A DNA stretch of 64,000 nt from Nocardia inohanensis NBRC 100128 (GCF_001612945.1 NZ_BDBK01000008.1:186001-250000), one strand, 5' to 3'; shown: positions 16,891 to 24,968, numbered from the stretch's first letter. Translations and numbers: made by a program. Notes: generated by a model not told the origin, from the letters alone.

Positions 16891-16919
16891 ACACCTGATT
16901 GTTCGCCTTGGCCAAGCGA

Positions 16920-18389
16920 TTACGGCGTTGGCCGTGACGGTCGGGGATCTCGGTCAGCATCTTCGGGTGACGGCATCCCGAACCACTTGGCCAGATGATC
17001 GGCCAAGTCCTGTTGGTCCGCGCCGACCCATGCCACATGCCCATCCGGGCGCAGCAGCACCGCCGGCACCTCCAATTCCTCGCTCACATCGACGACGTGG
17101 TCGACCCGATCCACCCAGCCCGCAACCGAAAGCCGTCCGGTCTGGTCGAGGAGCAGTCCGCGCCCCTCGCGCATGAGCTCGTAAAGACGTCCGCCCTTCA
17201 AGGTGACATCCCGCAATCGCCGCCCGAGCAGTTCATGCCCCTCGCCGAAGTCGTAGCGCACCGAGACCGCGATGACCCGTTCCAGCAGATACCGGTTCAC
17301 CTCGTCGAAGTCCATCAGCTTCGACATCAGACTCCGCACCGCCTGCGGGCCCGGCTCCAACGTTGTCAGCTCGACCATCGCCCGCGTGCTCTCCAGCACG
17401 TCCGCCGCCACCGGGCGCCGTTCGATCTCATAGCTGTCCAGCAGATCTTCCGGAGCCCAGCCCTGGATCTCGGCCGCCAACTTCCAGCCGAGGTTGAAGG
17501 CATCCTGAACGCCCAGATTCAACCCCTGCCCGCCCTGCGGCGGATGAATGTGCGCCGCATCGCCCGCCAACAGCACCCGGCCCGAACGGTACTGGTCAGC
17601 CAGGCGGGTGGCATCCCCGAAACGCGACAACCACCGCGGCGAATGCGCACCGAAATCGGTTCCACCCCACCGCCGCAACTCCTGCTTCAACTCCTCCAAA
17701 GTCGGTGGCGTAGCACGATCTTCGGCCACCTCCGCCGCCGGCGCACCCACGCGATAGAACCCGTCCCCGAGCGGCATCGCCCCGAAACGCAACTGCGTCT
17801 TGCGAACCTCCGTCACCACCGCCGTCACCTCCGCCTCCGGCGCGGTGAACTCCACCTCGGCGATCAAGGTATCGATCCGGCTCGGCTCGCCCGGAAACTC
17901 GATCCCAGCCAACTTGCGGACCGTGCTGCGCCCACCATCGCACCCGACCAGGTACCGCGCCCGCAGCGTGGTGCCGTCACCCAGCTCGACATCCACCCCC
18001 TGCCCGTCCTGACTCAGCCCGGTCACCTCACACCCGTACCGAACCTCGACCCCCAACTCCCCGGCATGCTCCAGCAACAACCGCTCGGTCTCCGGCTGCG
18101 GAATCCCCAGCACGAACGGATACGTGGTGTCCAACCGCTCCGGCTGCGGCTTGGCGATCCCCGCGAAAAACCCTCCGAGCGGATACTGCTTCCCCACCGC
18201 GAGAAACCGCTCCAACAACCCCCGCTGATCCATCACCTCGATACTCCGCGCATGCAACCCCAGCCCCCGCACCACCTTGCTCGGCTCCACCTCCTTCTCC
18301 AGCACCACCACACCCACACCCCGCAACTTCAACTCACTGGCCAGCATCACGCCCGTCGGCCCACCACCGGCAACGATCACATCAATCAT
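16920..18389 (-). CDS. rox: Rifampicin monooxygenase-like FAD enzyme
   Basis: 489 residues from the ATG at 18389 (MIDVIVAGGGPTGVMLASEL). It is a group A flavin monooxygenase. The N-terminal GGGPTG is followed by RGLGLHARSIEVMDQRGLLERFL, the DG motif YLVGCDGGRSTVRK, and the second FAD motif GRVLLAGDAAHIHPPQGGQGLNLG. From memory these stretches are close to Rox/RIFMO of Nocardia farcinica, which hydroxylates rifampicin at the naphthyl ring and linearises the ansa chain, giving resistance. The frame is open to an ATG at 18461, but the downstream start matches the known N-terminus. Upstream lies a 19-bp palindrome matching the rifamycin-associated element, which strengthens the call. Related monooxygenases for other aromatics are the main alternative. 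Confidence 0.8.
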   Translation of the reverse strand: MIDVIVAGGGPTGVMLASELKLRGVGVVVLEKEVEPSKVVRGLGLHARSIEVMDQRGLLERFLAVGKQYPLGGFFAGIAKPQPERLDTTYPFVLGIPQPETERLLLEHAGELGVEVRYGCEVTGLSQDGQGVDVELGDGTTLRARYLVGCDGGRSTVRKLAGIEFPGEPSRIDTLIAEVEFTAPEAEVTAVVTEVRKTQLRFGAMPLGDGFYRVGAPAAEVAEDRATPPTLEELKQELRRWGGTDFGAHSPRWLSRFGDATRLADQYRSGRVLLAGDAAHIHPPQGGQGLNLGVQDAFNLGWKLAAEIQGWAPEDLLDSYEIERRPVAADVLESTRAMVELTTLEPGPQAVRSLMSKLMDFDEVNRYLLERVIAVSVRYDFGEGHELLGRRLRDVTLKGGRLYELMREGRGLLLDQTGRLSVAGWVDRVDHVVDVSEELEVPAVLLRPDGHVAWVGADQQDLADHLAKWFGMPSPEDADRDPRPSRPTP

Positions 18390-18466
18390 GAACACCCCAT
18401 CCGCCAATCTGATCTCATCGATTTCCGCAGGTACCGGCTTCGGCAGCCGATTGTGCAGCATCCCCC

Positions 18467-18485
18467 GCCCCTTGCCGCAAGCCCC
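18467..18485 (-). promoter_or_regulatory. Rifamycin-associated-element-like palindrome upstream of rox
   Basis: On the minus strand this reads GGGGCTTGCGGCAAGGGGC, 19 bp, with the perfect core CTTGCGGCAAG. It is the length and sequence pattern I remember for the RAE, the element found before rifamycin-inactivation genes in actinomycetes and linked to rifamycin induction. TTGCGG in its centre could act as -35; CACAAT further down (spacer 19) is a weak -10 candidate. It lies about 80 bp before the rox start. Confidence 0.7.
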
Positions 18486-18592
18486 GGGGTCCGATATAAG
18501 TTGAAGTGGGAGGGGGATTCTCCGCGGGCCGAATTGCCGGTTACCTCTTCGGCTTCATGCCCACCAGGCGCCGACGGGCGTGTAACCCATCG

Positions 18593-19528
18593 CTACACGT
18601 CGGCCTGGGCCTCGTCGGGACCGGTGAGGGCTTCATAGAGCCAGTGGTGGGCTTGGCCGACGGTGGCGGAGGTGTCGAGCAGGTCGGCGGTCAAAGTCCA
18701 GTAGCGGCGGATGCGGCGGTCGGCATCGGATGCGTTGGCCAGTAAGTGGTTTCGGAATTCTCGCGAATCGCGTTCGTTGCGGGCTTTGGCGTGGGCGGCG
18801 ACGAAACGGTCCAGTTCGGGGCCGGGGTGGGGGTGGGTGTTTGCGGCGACGAAGGGGATTACCTCGACCAGGAGGCAGCCGACGTCGAAGAAGAGGGCTC
18901 GGCGGTCGCGGATGGTTTGCGGTCGGGTGCGCCAGAGTTGTTGGCCCATGGCGTAGTACAGGTCGGGGTCGGATACGAGGGCGGTCAGTTCGGCGTAGGC
19001 GACGATCTGCTCCACCGACGGGTCGGCGGGTGGTTCGGGGATGTTGCCGCAGGCGAAGAAATTGAAGTCGGCCACGGTCAGGGTGGTTAGCAAGCGCCGC
19101 CAGAATTGGATCAGGCGATCGTGTGCGGCGGTGCCGTCCTGCGCTGCGGCCAGTAGTGCGAGGCGTTCGGGGCGCTGGGTGAGGTCGGCCGAGCCGAGTG
19201 CGCGCAGGGACGCGCGACGCCACGCCAAGGAGTTGAATTCGGTATCCAGGCGGATGGTTTCGGCGGCGATGACTTCGTCGATGGATCGTTCACCTTGCAG
19301 GACTTCGGTAATGGCGGTGAGACCCAGGCCGAGAGTTCGCAGGCGCCGGACCAGCAGGAGTCGTGCTGTCGCGGTATCGGCATCGAAAAGACGGTGACCG
19401 CCAGTGCTGCGGTGCGACTCGAGAATTCCTTCGTCGCAATAGAAGCGGATCGTGCGCACCGGAAGCTCGGTGCGGCGTGCCAATTCGCCGATGCTCAGCA
19501 AACCGGGCTGTTGTGTGCTGTCCGTCAC
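18593..19528 (-). CDS. MerR family transcriptional regulator (paralogue 1)
   Basis: 311 residues from the GTG at 19528, about 10 nt after GGAGG. The winged-helix domain (LLSIGELARRTELPVRTIRFYCDEGIL, then GGHRLFDADTATARLLLVRRLRTLGLGL) is at residues 10-85. A long C-terminal part of more than 200 residues carries WRR, PEPPADPSVEQIVAYAEL, LDRFVAAHAKAR and a C-terminal AHHWLYEAL. It is closely similar along its full length to the MerR at 20296-21252. The operator palindrome at 19539-19558 lies right before it and controls the divergent ACP gene. The effector is unknown; the C-terminal part has no cysteine cluster, so a small organic ligand is more likely than a metal. Confidence 0.9.
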   Translation of the reverse strand: MTDSTQQPGLLSIGELARRTELPVRTIRFYCDEGILESHRSTGGHRLFDADTATARLLLVRRLRTLGLGLTAITEVLQGERSIDEVIAAETIRLDTEFNSLAWRRASLRALGSADLTQRPERLALLAAAQDGTAAHDRLIQFWRRLLTTLTVADFNFFACGNIPEPPADPSVEQIVAYAELTALVSDPDLYYAMGQQLWRTRPQTIRDRRALFFDVGCLLVEVIPFVAANTHPHPGPELDRFVAAHAKARNERDSREFRNHLLANASDADRRIRRYWTLTADLLDTSATVGQAHHWLYEALTGPDEAQADV

Positions 19529-19534
19529 AGTTGC

Positions 19535-19566
19535 TTGAACCTCCACCCCACTGGAGGTCCTAGCGT
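19535..19566 (+). promoter_or_regulatory. MerR-type promoter with operator before the ACP gene
   Basis: -35 TTGAAC (19535-19540), a 20-bp spacer, and -10 TAGCGT (19561-19566). Inside is the inverted repeat ACCTCCA (19539-19545), 6-bp centre, TGGAGGT (19552-19558). The overlong spacer with a dyad between the boxes is the classic MerR-activated arrangement. Either or both of the flanking MerR paralogues could bind. Confidence 0.75.
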
Positions 19567-19614
19567 ATCGGCAATCGAACGGGGCGTTCGTGATTGGTTC
19601 TGGAAGGGATGTTC

Positions 19615-19920
19615 GTGACTACCACGCAGGTCGAGATTGTTGCCGGGATCGCGCAGATCGTGGAGGAGGTGACCGGGATCGAGACGGCGGAGGTGACAGT
19701 CGAGAAGTCGTTCGTGGCGGACTTGGAGATCGATTCGCTGTCGCTGGTGGAGATCGCGGTGCAGTTGGAGGACAAGTACGGGGTGCAGATTCCGGACGAG
19801 GATATGGCGAGCTTGCGAACCGTCGGGGACGCGGTGGCCTATGTGCAGAAGATGGAGGCCGAGAAGCCGGAGTTGGCGGCGGAATTGGAGACCAAGTTCA
19901 AGGAAGGACACGGGAATTGA
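19615..19920 (+). CDS. Acyl carrier protein, AcpM-like
   Basis: 101 residues. It has the four-helix ACP fold with the phosphopantetheine attachment serine in ADLEIDSLSLVEIAVQLEDKYG, followed by IPDEDMASLRTVGDAVAYVQKME. This strongly resembles mycobacterial AcpM, the carrier of the meromycolate FAS-II system, including a charged C-terminal tail, here shorter. The GTG at 19615 is chosen because GGAAGGG lies 6 nt before it, while the ATG at 19609 abuts that sequence. It is the first gene of an operon with SRPBCC and MerR genes, under a MerR-type promoter. Such isolated, regulated ACPs are usually dedicated to a particular acyl pathway, but no synthase or ligase lies here. Confidence 0.9.
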   Translation: MTTTQVEIVAGIAQIVEEVTGIETAEVTVEKSFVADLEIDSLSLVEIAVQLEDKYGVQIPDEDMASLRTVGDAVAYVQKMEAEKPELAAELETKFKEGHGN

Positions 19921-20357
19921 TCGCCGATCCCGGATTGGATCCGGCGGCGGTCGAGATCGGGGGCTTCTTTCCACAGCCGCTGGAGGCCGTGTGGCGGGCC
20001 TTGACGGTGCCGGATCTGCTCGAGCGGTGGCTGATGCGGCCGAGCCGCATGATCGCGACGGCGGGGACGCGATTCATCTTCGTGCTCCCGTCCCATCCAC
20101 ACAACGAGATCGAGTGCGAGGTCATCGCGTTCGAGCCTCGGGAGCAGTTGACCTACACCTGGACCAATCCGCGCGCCGAATGCCCGAGCGCGGGGACGGT
20201 GGACTGGACGATGCGGGCGCAGGGCCACGGCACGCGGTTATTGTTGACGCACACCGGATTCGATATCGGGGATCGCAGGCAGAAGATGGTTCGCAATGCC
20301 ATGGAGCGGGGGTGGCGGAATCGCTTTCCACGACTACACGAGGTGCTCGATCGGTAA
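19917..20357 (+). CDS. SRPBCC (AHSA1/START-like) domain protein
   Basis: 146 residues beginning at a TTG that overlaps the ACP stop (TTGA), with AGGAAGGA 8 nt upstream. This is a translational-coupling arrangement and no better start codon exists near. The fold is recognised by FFPQPLEAVWRALTVPDLLERWLM, then CEVIAFEPREQLTYTW and the C-terminal helix GWRNRFPRLHEVL. The START-like cavity binds hydrophobic ligands. Coupled to an ACP, it may bind or process the acyl product (the aromatase/cyclase fold is the same), but this is inference. Confidence 0.85.
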   Translation: MIADPGLDPAAVEIGGFFPQPLEAVWRALTVPDLLERWLMRPSRMIATAGTRFIFVLPSHPHNEIECEVIAFEPREQLTYTWTNPRAECPSAGTVDWTMRAQGHGTRLLLTHTGFDIGDRRQKMVRNAMERGWRNRFPRLHEVLDR

Positions 20358-21252
20358 GTCGGTAGGGATCGGCGAATTGGCGCGGCGCACCGGGCTTCCG
20401 GTGCGCACCATCCGGTTCTATTGCGATGAGGGCATGCTGGAGTGCTCGCGTAGTGCGGGCGGGCATCGTTTGTTCGAGGCCGACCGCGCCGTCGAGCGTT
20501 TGTTGCTGGTGCGCCGGCTGCGCACGCTCGGTCTGGGGCTCGATTCGATCGCGAGCGTGCTGCGCGGCGACAGGTCGATTGCCGAAGCCGTCGCCGTCGA
20601 AAGCGACCGGCTCGATATGGAATTCCGGGCGTTGAGTTGGCGGCGTGCGGCACTGCGCGCCGTCGAGGCTGCCGTCCCGGCGCAGCGGTCACGGCGTCTT
20701 GCCTTGCTCGCCGCCGCGCAGGACGGCGACGCGGCCCATGACTGCCTGGTCCGGTTCTGGCGGCAGATCCTCGCGCCGATACCGGGACGCGAAGTCGACG
20801 GGTGGCTGGAGTGGAACATTCCGGAGCCGCCCGCCGACCCCTCGGTCGAGCAGGTCGTCGCTTACGCCGAACTGGCCGAGCTGACTACCGACGCCGGCAT
20901 GAACAACGCTGTGCGACACCAACTCTTCCGGCATCAACCCGAACGCATCCGCGACCTTCGAGGGCTCTATTCCCAGGTCGGTGACGTGATGGCCGAGGTG
21001 GTGCCGCTGGTGTCGGAAGGCGTCCGCCCGCGCGGCGGCGGCGAACTCGATCGGTACGTAGCGGCGCACGCCGGCGCGCGAGGCGAATACGACACCCCGG
21101 GCTTCCGTGAACGGTTGCTGACCGGCGCCACCGATTCCGACCACCGGATCCACCGCTACTGGGCGCTGACGAGCGAGTTCCTCGGATCCCGGCTCACCGT
21201 GGGGCAAGCCCACAACTGGGTGTACGACGCGCTGGCCCGCTCAGAGAACTGA
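20296..21252 (+). CDS. MerR family transcriptional regulator (paralogue 2)
   Basis: 318 residues. The helix-turn-helix (VGIGELARRTGLPVRTIRFYCDEGML) begins about residue 23, and the whole protein parallels the MerR at 18593-19528, including PEPPADPSVEQVVAYAEL and LDRYVAAHAGAR. The only plausible start codon is the ATG at 20296, which makes the gene overlap the SRPBCC gene by 62 nt; this is long but no ATG, GTG or TTG lies between it and the DNA-binding domain. The 3' end overlaps the convergent GlcG-like gene by 12 nt. It is presumably autoregulated through the operator before the ACP gene. Confidence 0.85.
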   Translation: MPWSGGGGIAFHDYTRCSIGKSVGIGELARRTGLPVRTIRFYCDEGMLECSRSAGGHRLFEADRAVERLLLVRRLRTLGLGLDSIASVLRGDRSIAEAVAVESDRLDMEFRALSWRRAALRAVEAAVPAQRSRRLALLAAAQDGDAAHDCLVRFWRQILAPIPGREVDGWLEWNIPEPPADPSVEQVVAYAELAELTTDAGMNNAVRHQLFRHQPERIRDLRGLYSQVGDVMAEVVPLVSEGVRPRGGGELDRYVAAHAGARGEYDTPGFRERLLTGATDSDHRIHRYWALTSEFLGSRLTVGQAHNWVYDALARSEN

Positions 21253-21642
21253 CAGGCAGGCGCGAGCCACCTCGACATCCTGGTCGGCGGTGCCGCCGGA
21301 GACGCCGACCGCGCCCACGACGGTGCCGTCCGGGGTCGCGAGAGGCAGGCCGCCGCCGAAGGTGATCAAGCCGTCATTGCTGACTTCGATGCCGTAGATG
21401 GGACCGTTGGGCCGGGACAGCTCGCCGAGAGCGGCGGTGGGCATACGGAACAGCAAGGCGGTCTTGGCTTTTCGGTGGGCCAGGTCGATGGAACCGAGCA
21501 GGGCGTTATCCATGCGGGTGAAGTGCAGCAGATGACCGGCCGCGTCGACGATGGCGATGTTCATCGGGACGCCGAGGGCGGTAGCGGTCTTGTGCCCGAT
21601 GGCGGCGAGACGGTTGGCGGTATCGAGATCGATCGTTGTCAT
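21241..21642 (-). CDS. GlcG/HbpS family heme-binding-like protein
   Basis: 133 residues of the GlcG/HbpS (DUF336) family: an N-terminal helix, then MNIAIVDAAGHLLHFTRMDNALLGSIDLAHRKAKTALLF, then GGGLPLATPDGTVVGAVGVSGGTADQDVEVARACL. HbpS of Streptomyces binds haem and iron and senses redox stress, but that one is secreted and this lacks a signal peptide. Other members sit in catabolic clusters with no known activity. Single gene, tail-to-tail with the second MerR. Confidence 0.88.
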   Translation of the reverse strand: MTTIDLDTANRLAAIGHKTATALGVPMNIAIVDAAGHLLHFTRMDNALLGSIDLAHRKAKTALLFRMPTAALGELSRPNGPIYGIEVSNDGLITFGGGLPLATPDGTVVGAVGVSGGTADQDVEVARACLSVL

Positions 21643-21761
21643 GGGATCGAGCTTGGGCCGGTGCGGGCGGGCGAACCAGGGCGGTGTCGTGGCGGGGGCA
21701 GGCGTGCCTGGGGATGACAGCCCCAGGCACGGGACCGCCTGCGGGTGCGAGACTGGGCGAT

Positions 21762-22619
21762 GTGAGTGAGCTCGGCGATTTTCTGAAAGCCAAACGGGCC
21801 GCCTTGACGCCCGAGGCGGCCGGGCTGCCCACGGCCGGGAATCCGCGGCGGGTCAAGGGATTACGGCGCGAGGAAGTCGCGATGCTGGCGGCGGTGAGCG
21901 TGGACCATTACACGCGGCTGGAGCAGGGGCGGGTCGCGGCGGCGTCGGAGAATCTGCTGGCCGGGATCGCGCGGGCATTGCGGCTCAGCGACGAAGAGCA
22001 CGAGTATGTGCGAATGCTGGTGGGGGTGCGGCCGCCGCGTCGGAAGTCCGCTGAGCCGCGGGTGAGCGGCGCGCTGCGGGATCTGCTGGACGTGCTGCCG
22101 ACGCCGGCGCTGGTGCTGGGTCCGCGCACCGACATCATCGGCTGGAACGCGTCGGCGGCGGCGCTGTTCCTGGATTTCGCCGAAATACCGGTGCAGCAGC
22201 GGGCTTTGGTGCGGATGGTGTTCCTGGAACCGCGCATGCGAGGGCTGTTCCTGGATTGGGAGCAGGTGGCGGCCGAGGCGGTGGATCGATTGCGGATGGC
22301 GGCCGCGCGCACGCCCGGGGACGCGCGGCTCACACAATTGGTGGGGGAGTTGTCGGTGCACGATGCCGACTTCCGGCGGTGGTGGGCGGGTCACGGCGTG
22401 CGGGCGATGGCGGGTGGGCGTAAGCGGCTGCGCCATCCCGTGGTGGGGGAGTTGGAGTTGGATTGGCAAGTGCTTCAAGTCCTTTCCGCCGCCGACCAGA
22501 CGCTGGTCACCTATACCGCTGCGGCCGGGTCGGCGAGCGCGGAGGCGCTGCGGATCCTCAATTCGTGGTCGGCGACCGCGGCGCCGGCGCGGGCCGGTTC
22601 GGTTGACGCAGATCACTGA
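21762..22619 (+). CDS. XRE family regulator with MmyB-like ligand domain
   Basis: 285 residues from the GTG at 21762 (VSELGDFLKAKRAALTPEAAGLP). The helix-turn-helix covers residues 5-75 (RRVKGLRREEVAMLAAVSVDHYTRLEQGR). From about 100 onward is the MmyB-like PAS-related domain (LDVLPTPALVLGPRTDIIGWNASAAALF, ending HPVVGELELDWQVLQVLSAADQTLVTYTAAAGS), which binds fatty-acid-like ligands in some members. The frame is open further upstream but the matching N-terminus of the family begins here. It faces the same way as the following CMD gene and may control it. Confidence 0.9.
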   Translation: MSELGDFLKAKRAALTPEAAGLPTAGNPRRVKGLRREEVAMLAAVSVDHYTRLEQGRVAAASENLLAGIARALRLSDEEHEYVRMLVGVRPPRRKSAEPRVSGALRDLLDVLPTPALVLGPRTDIIGWNASAAALFLDFAEIPVQQRALVRMVFLEPRMRGLFLDWEQVAAEAVDRLRMAAARTPGDARLTQLVGELSVHDADFRRWWAGHGVRAMAGGRKRLRHPVVGELELDWQVLQVLSAADQTLVTYTAAAGSASAEALRILNSWSATAAPARAGSVDADH

Positions 22620-22705
22620 CGCGGATCCGGTGAAGCTCTACTACGACGTGTCGTGGTCGTCCTACTATCTGGAACAGGAAGACTCGACGAGCAAGGGGGC
22701 CCGCG

Positions 22706-23257
22706 ATGCGAGCGATGACTCGAACCTGGAACTACATCAAGGCTTTCGGGCGTGCCCGGAAGAATCAATCCGATCTGGTGGGGTGGCTGATCCGGCGGCC
22801 GCTGGTGTTGCTGGGGACGATGTTCTACGAGACGGTGCTGCTGCTCAGTAATCGACTGGATCCGCATTTGAAGGAGCTGGCCGAGCTCAAGGCGGCTGCC
22901 CTGGTGAATTGTCAGTTCTGTCTCGATATCGGTTCAACGCTGGCGCATTACAGTGGTTTGACCGAAGCACAGGTCACCGAGCTGCCCAAGTATCAGACCA
23001 GCGCGGCCTACTCCGAGCTCGAGAAGCTGGTGTTGTCCTTCGCCGAGGCGATGACGGTGACGCCGTCCGCGCTGGATCTCGAGGAGGTGCGGACCGAATT
23101 GCTGAAGCGGCTGTCCAAGTCGCAGGTCGCCGAATTGGCGGCTGCGGTCGCTTGGGAGAACCAGCGGGCGCGGCTGAACCAGGCGCTCGGCGTGCGACCC
23201 ACCGGTATGGCGGAGGGTATGGTGTGCGCGCTGCCGGAACCTGGAAAAGCGCTGTGA
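22706..23257 (+). CDS. Carboxymuconolactone decarboxylase / AhpD-like protein
   Basis: 183 residues. The CMD core has the redox-type pair CQFC in LAELKAAALVNCQFCLDIGSTLAHYSGL, followed by FAEAMTVTP and a helical C-terminus. The general-acid histidine that follows the second cysteine in AhpD (CxxxH) is Gly here, which is common in this subfamily and argues against full AhpD activity. A hydrophobic stretch RRPLVLLGTMFYETVLLL precedes it. It may be an antioxidant or a metabolic enzyme. It lies 86 nt after the XRE gene, which may regulate it. Confidence 0.85.
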   Translation: MRAMTRTWNYIKAFGRARKNQSDLVGWLIRRPLVLLGTMFYETVLLLSNRLDPHLKELAELKAAALVNCQFCLDIGSTLAHYSGLTEAQVTELPKYQTSAAYSELEKLVLSFAEAMTVTPSALDLEEVRTELLKRLSKSQVAELAAAVAWENQRARLNQALGVRPTGMAEGMVCALPEPGKAL

Positions 23258-23340
23258 ACCAAGCCGATTCGCGGCGATGAATTCCCGGCGGTCGTACCGT
23301 CGGTAGTGGTGTCCGTGCCGTACGCCCGCTGGGAGAAACC

Positions 23341-24159
23341 ATGACCTCGTCCACCCCCGTCACCTCCGGAACCTTGGCCGTGCCCGATGGCCGCCTCTAC
23401 TACGAGGTCCGCGGTAGCGGGCCGCTGATCGCGCTCGTCGGAGCGCCCATGGAGGCCGCGCCGTTCGCGGCCGTCGCCGACGCGCTGGCGACCGATCACA
23501 CCGTGCTGACCATGGATCCGCGCGGGCACGGGCGCAGCGAACTCGACGATCCGGCCCAGGATTCCACCCCCGAGTTGCGGGCCGACGACCTGGCGCGGCT
23601 CATCACCCACCTCGGTGTCGGACCGGCCGCGGTATTCGGTTCCAGTGGCGGCGCGGTGACGGGTCTCGCGCTCGTGCTGACCCATCCCGAGGTGGTGCAC
23701 ACCCTCATCGCGCATGAGCCGCCCGTGCGTGAATATCTCGAGGACCGGGCCGAAATGCGGGTGGTCACCGACGACATTCTCGCCACCTATGCGACCGGCG
23801 GTCCGGTCGCCGCCATGCGGAAGTTCTTCGCCTTCACCGGGATTTCCGTTCCCGATTCCATGATCGAGCAGATGTTCGGCGGCGAGCGCGATCCGCGTGT
23901 GGTCGAAGGTGAGCGTTTCTGGTTCGAGCACGAATTCAACGGCACCGTCGAATTCCATCCCGATTTCGATGCGCTGCGTGCGGCACCCGCCCGGATCATC
24001 ATCGGGATCGGTGATGCTTCGGCCGGCCAGTACTGTGACCGGACCTCCCGGGCGCTGGCCGCCGGACTCGGCATCGAGCCGGAGTTGTTCCCCGGTGGGC
24101 ACGGTGGGTTCACCGAGGATGCCGAGTCCTTCGCCAAGCGAGTGCGCGAGGTGCTGTAG
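23341..24159 (+). CDS. Alpha/beta hydrolase
   Basis: 272 residues. It has the oxyanion segment LIALVGAPMEAAPF, the nucleophile elbow VFGSSGGAVTGLA (serine near residue 99), LIAHEPPVREYLED, and the catalytic histidine in FPGGHGGFTEDAE. GGGAGAAACC before the ATG is an adequate Shine-Dalgarno sequence. Paralogue of the hydrolase at 15927-16757. No operon partner, since the next gene is convergent. Substrate unknown. Confidence 0.9.
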   Translation: MTSSTPVTSGTLAVPDGRLYYEVRGSGPLIALVGAPMEAAPFAAVADALATDHTVLTMDPRGHGRSELDDPAQDSTPELRADDLARLITHLGVGPAAVFGSSGGAVTGLALVLTHPEVVHTLIAHEPPVREYLEDRAEMRVVTDDILATYATGGPVAAMRKFFAFTGISVPDSMIEQMFGGERDPRVVEGERFWFEHEFNGTVEFHPDFDALRAAPARIIIGIGDASAGQYCDRTSRALAAGLGIEPELFPGGHGGFTEDAESFAKRVREVL

Positions 24160-24165
24160 TCGCGG

Positions 24166-24621
24166 TCAGTGCCAGTCGCTGATCTTGACGTCGTGGGGGT
24201 CCGGGGCGCCCTTCCCGGTCTCCACCAGCGCCTTCATGCTCTGTAGGAATACGCCCCATTTGGTGGTGCAGTGGTACATGAACTCCACCGGTTCACGCCA
24301 GCCCTCATGTTTGAACAACACGATGGTGTATTCGCCGGTGCGGGAGAGGTTCCAATCTATGAAGGTGCCGATCCATTCCTCCGGGCCGTCCACCACTTCC
24401 CAACGGACCCGCTGATCAGGGTCGAGTTCGACCACCTTCATATCGAATCCGCCGGGGCCGAAACGGAATTCGATGATGCCGTCGATATCGCCGGGCTTGC
24501 CCCGGGTGTCGGTCGTCCACCACCCGGCCAGGCCGTCGACGGTGGTCAGCGCCGCGTACACGTCGGCGGCCGGGGCTACGATGCCCACTCTGTGCAGGAT
24601 GTCTACCATTCGATCTCTCAC
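24166..24621 (-). CDS. SRPBCC domain protein (third gene of ArsR operon)
   Basis: 151 residues. It begins at a GTG at 24621 that overlaps the ArsR stop by 4 nt (GTGA); an ATG at 24609 is the alternative. START-like fold: DILHRVGIVAPAADVYAALTTVDGLAGWWTTDTRG, then RWEVVDGPEEWIGTFIDWNLSRTGEYTIVLFKHEGW and a C-terminal helix KWGVFLQSMKALVETG. It is related to AHSA1/polyketide-cyclase-like proteins often paired with ArsR regulators. It probably binds a hydrophobic small molecule. Translationally coupled to arsR. Confidence 0.88.
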   Translation of the reverse strand: MRDRMVDILHRVGIVAPAADVYAALTTVDGLAGWWTTDTRGKPGDIDGIIEFRFGPGGFDMKVVELDPDQRVRWEVVDGPEEWIGTFIDWNLSRTGEYTIVLFKHEGWREPVEFMYHCTTKWGVFLQSMKALVETGKGAPDPHDVKISDWH

Positions 24622-24968
24622 TTTCCGGCGTTCTGATCCTTTTGGCGCTGAATCGCTTCCGCGATCCGCTTGATGCGCCGCAACCTGGCATCCCAGGCCT
24701 CACCTACCGCGGACAATTGCGCCACCGCGCGAGCCAGTTGCGCTTCGTCCACCCGATATCGGCGTTCACGTCCGGTGGCCGTGGCATGCACCAGGCCGAC
24801 GCGGTCGAGTACCGCGAGATGTTTCGCGATGGCCTGCCGGGTCACCGGCAGCTGCTCGCTGAGACTGGTGGCCGTGCCATCGCCGGCCGCCAGGAGCAGG
24901 TCGAGCATCCGCCGACGGGTCGGATCTCCGACCGCGGACCACAGGTCGTCGTCGACGGTGGCGTTCAC
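24618..24968 (-). CDS. ArsR family transcriptional regulator
   Basis: 116 residues. Winged helix-turn-helix: DDLWSAVGDPTRRRMLDLLLAAGDGTATSLSEQLPVTRQAIAKHLAVLDRVGLVHATATGRERRYRVD. It has no cysteine pair, so it is not a classical metal sensor. Members paired with SRPBCC genes form a distinct non-metal group. Sandwiched between two SRPBCC genes with 4-nt overlaps on both sides. The operon promoter carries two 23-bp palindromes that are the probable binding sites. Confidence 0.92.
   Translation of the reverse strand: MNATVDDDLWSAVGDPTRRRMLDLLLAAGDGTATSLSEQLPVTRQAIAKHLAVLDRVGLVHATATGRERRYRVDEAQLARAVAQLSAVGEAWDARLRRIKRIAEAIQRQKDQNAGK

Noticed and set aside
22638..22665. Short dyad ACGAC-GT-GTCGT before the CMD gene, considered as an XRE operator
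   Set aside because: Only 5-bp arms in GC-rich DNA and no second copy; too weak to annotate.
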